Shown one piece after another: positions 63,581-64,000 of a DNA stretch of 64,000 nt. Every line of letters begins with the position of its first letter. Position 1 is the first letter of the stretch. Source of the DNA: an uncultured Ruminococcus sp. (lineage in GTDB: Bacteria > Bacillota > Clostridia > Oscillospirales > Acutalibacteraceae); contig CADCHW010000006.1 of the NCBI GenBank assembly GCA_902801245.1, forward strand, positions 40,152 through 104,151. The letters run 5' to 3'. The notes under the pieces were generated by a model. It was given only the letters and a program-made list of their open reading frames with translations. It had not been told where the DNA came from and made no database searches. The translations under genes were made by a program, and so were the position numbers.

Positions 63581-63654
63581 TGGCTGGGGAATAGGGATTC
63601 GAACCCCAACAAACAGAGTCAGAGTCTGTCGTGCTACCGTTACACAATTCCCCA
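63581..63654 (-). tRNA. tRNA-Gln (CTG)
   Basis: Minus strand: acceptor TGGGGAA/TTCCCCA, anticodon loop CTCTGAC (anticodon CTG), T-arm GGGGTTCGAATCCC, discriminator G and an encoded CCA. It is 3 bp upstream of tRNA-Pro; probably one transcript. Confidence 0.95.
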
Positions 63655-63792
63655 GTATTTTCTTTAAACAAATCAAAGCAAATTAACAATTAAATCCGCC
63701 GTTTGTTCTCAACGAATATTATTATATCACGCTTCCTCATTTCTGTCAATAGCAAATTTAAAAATTTTTAAAATTTTTTATTGGTTCATTGT

Positions 63793-63847
63793 ATTCCCAT
63801 AAAACAAAGTGATTAGCAATTAGTTATCGTCACTTTGCTATGGGAAT
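63793..63847. other. Long imperfect inverted repeat
   Basis: ATTCCCATA...AAAGTGA paired with TCACTTTG...TATGGGAAT around a loop of about 17 nt. Not followed by a T-run on either strand to the usual degree. Could be a MITE relic or a structured RNA. Confidence 0.4.
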
Positions 63848-63862
63848 TTCTCCCCCCATATA

Positions 63863-63892
63863 TATACTCAAAATCTAAAAGATTTAGCAAAT
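63863..63892 (-). mobile_element. Repeat A terminal fragment l
   Basis: TATATACTCAAAATCTAAAA with GATTTAGCA matches one end of repeat A only; repeat B follows directly. Confidence 0.5.
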
Positions 63893-63898
63893 TCAAAT

Positions 63899-64000
63899 AA
63901 CCCCCTCTGTCCTGCGGACATCTCCCCTATGAGGGGCGACTTTGATAAATCGAGAACCAAAAAGCCGCCCCTTTTAGGGGAGGTGGCAGCCGCAAGGCTG
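63899..64000 (+). repeat. Repeat B, second copy (runs off the edge)
   Basis: CCCCCTCTGTCCTGCGGACA, CCCCTATGAGGGGCGACTTT, TCGAGAACCAAAAAGCC, GGGGAGGTGGCAGCCGC: the reverse of 7614-7733, without its small internal duplication. Confidence 0.85.

Overview
The window looks like chromosomal DNA of a gut Clostridia bacterium of the Ruminococcaceae/Oscillospiraceae type. Signs of this are the low to moderate GC content, consensus TTGACA-17-TATAAT promoters, strong Shine-Dalgarno sites, dockerin-bearing secreted proteins with cell-wall-binding repeats, an IreB/PASTA-kinase pair, a biotin-dependent carboxytransferase operon, and many short intergenic repeat elements. Species cannot be fixed from the sequence alone.

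Layout. 1-9.8 kb (minus strand): a Gln/Gly/Tyr-rich zinc-ribbon protein running off the left edge; a three-gene carboxytransferase operon (CoA carboxyltransferase, biotin carrier, pyruvate/oxaloacetate carboxyltransferase) with no membrane subunit nearby; guaB; an orphan protein whose 5' end lies in a repeat; a Zn/Mn-type lipoprotein; a hotdog thioesterase. 9.8-10.8 kb: a tandem, partly degraded array of what looks like a type I toxin-antitoxin locus, with one intact 38-residue membrane peptide gene and three convergent antisense promoters. 10.8-30.1 kb: a large Ter (tellurite/stress) locus. It holds a TerY-C-like zinc protein, a Ca2+ P-type ATPase, three TerD proteins, TelA/YceH, a YceG-like protein, a rhomboid protease, ATP-grasp (frameshifted), two Ter-type PRTases (StiP/PELOTA and TRSP types), an LRR membrane protein, a C-C bond lyase, and a trypsin-like protease whose N-terminus resembles YceG. 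A HigBA pair with a frameshifted toxin is embedded in it.

31-35 kb (+): malQ-glgP for alpha-glucan breakdown. 35-43.7 kb: a PASTA Ser/Thr kinase with a zinc ribbon and a C-terminal discoidin-like domain, ireB with a small partner gene, an AT-rich HATPase/STAS-like DUF4325 pair, a Na/Pi cotransporter-PhoU protein, and an Rpn-family nuclease with a 12-bp repeat array and a duplicated tail. 44-53.7 kb (+): peptide-binding lipoprotein, cyclase, HAD phosphatase-queH, an RND pump with a very large coiled-coil insertion, ybaK. 54-62.6 kb (minus): an MBOAT/lipoprotein/DHHW cell-surface O-acylation operon and two paralogous dockerin/cell-wall-binding/transglutaminase proteins. The right end has an integrase remnant beside tRNA-Pro and tRNA-Gln.

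A roughly 230-275-bp MITE-like family (here repeat A) occurs about a dozen times, often within a few bases of a stop codon. Other small repeats (B, C, D, E) fill further gaps. Single-base or short-duplication frameshifts affect the ATP-grasp gene, the HigB toxin and the Rpn tail.
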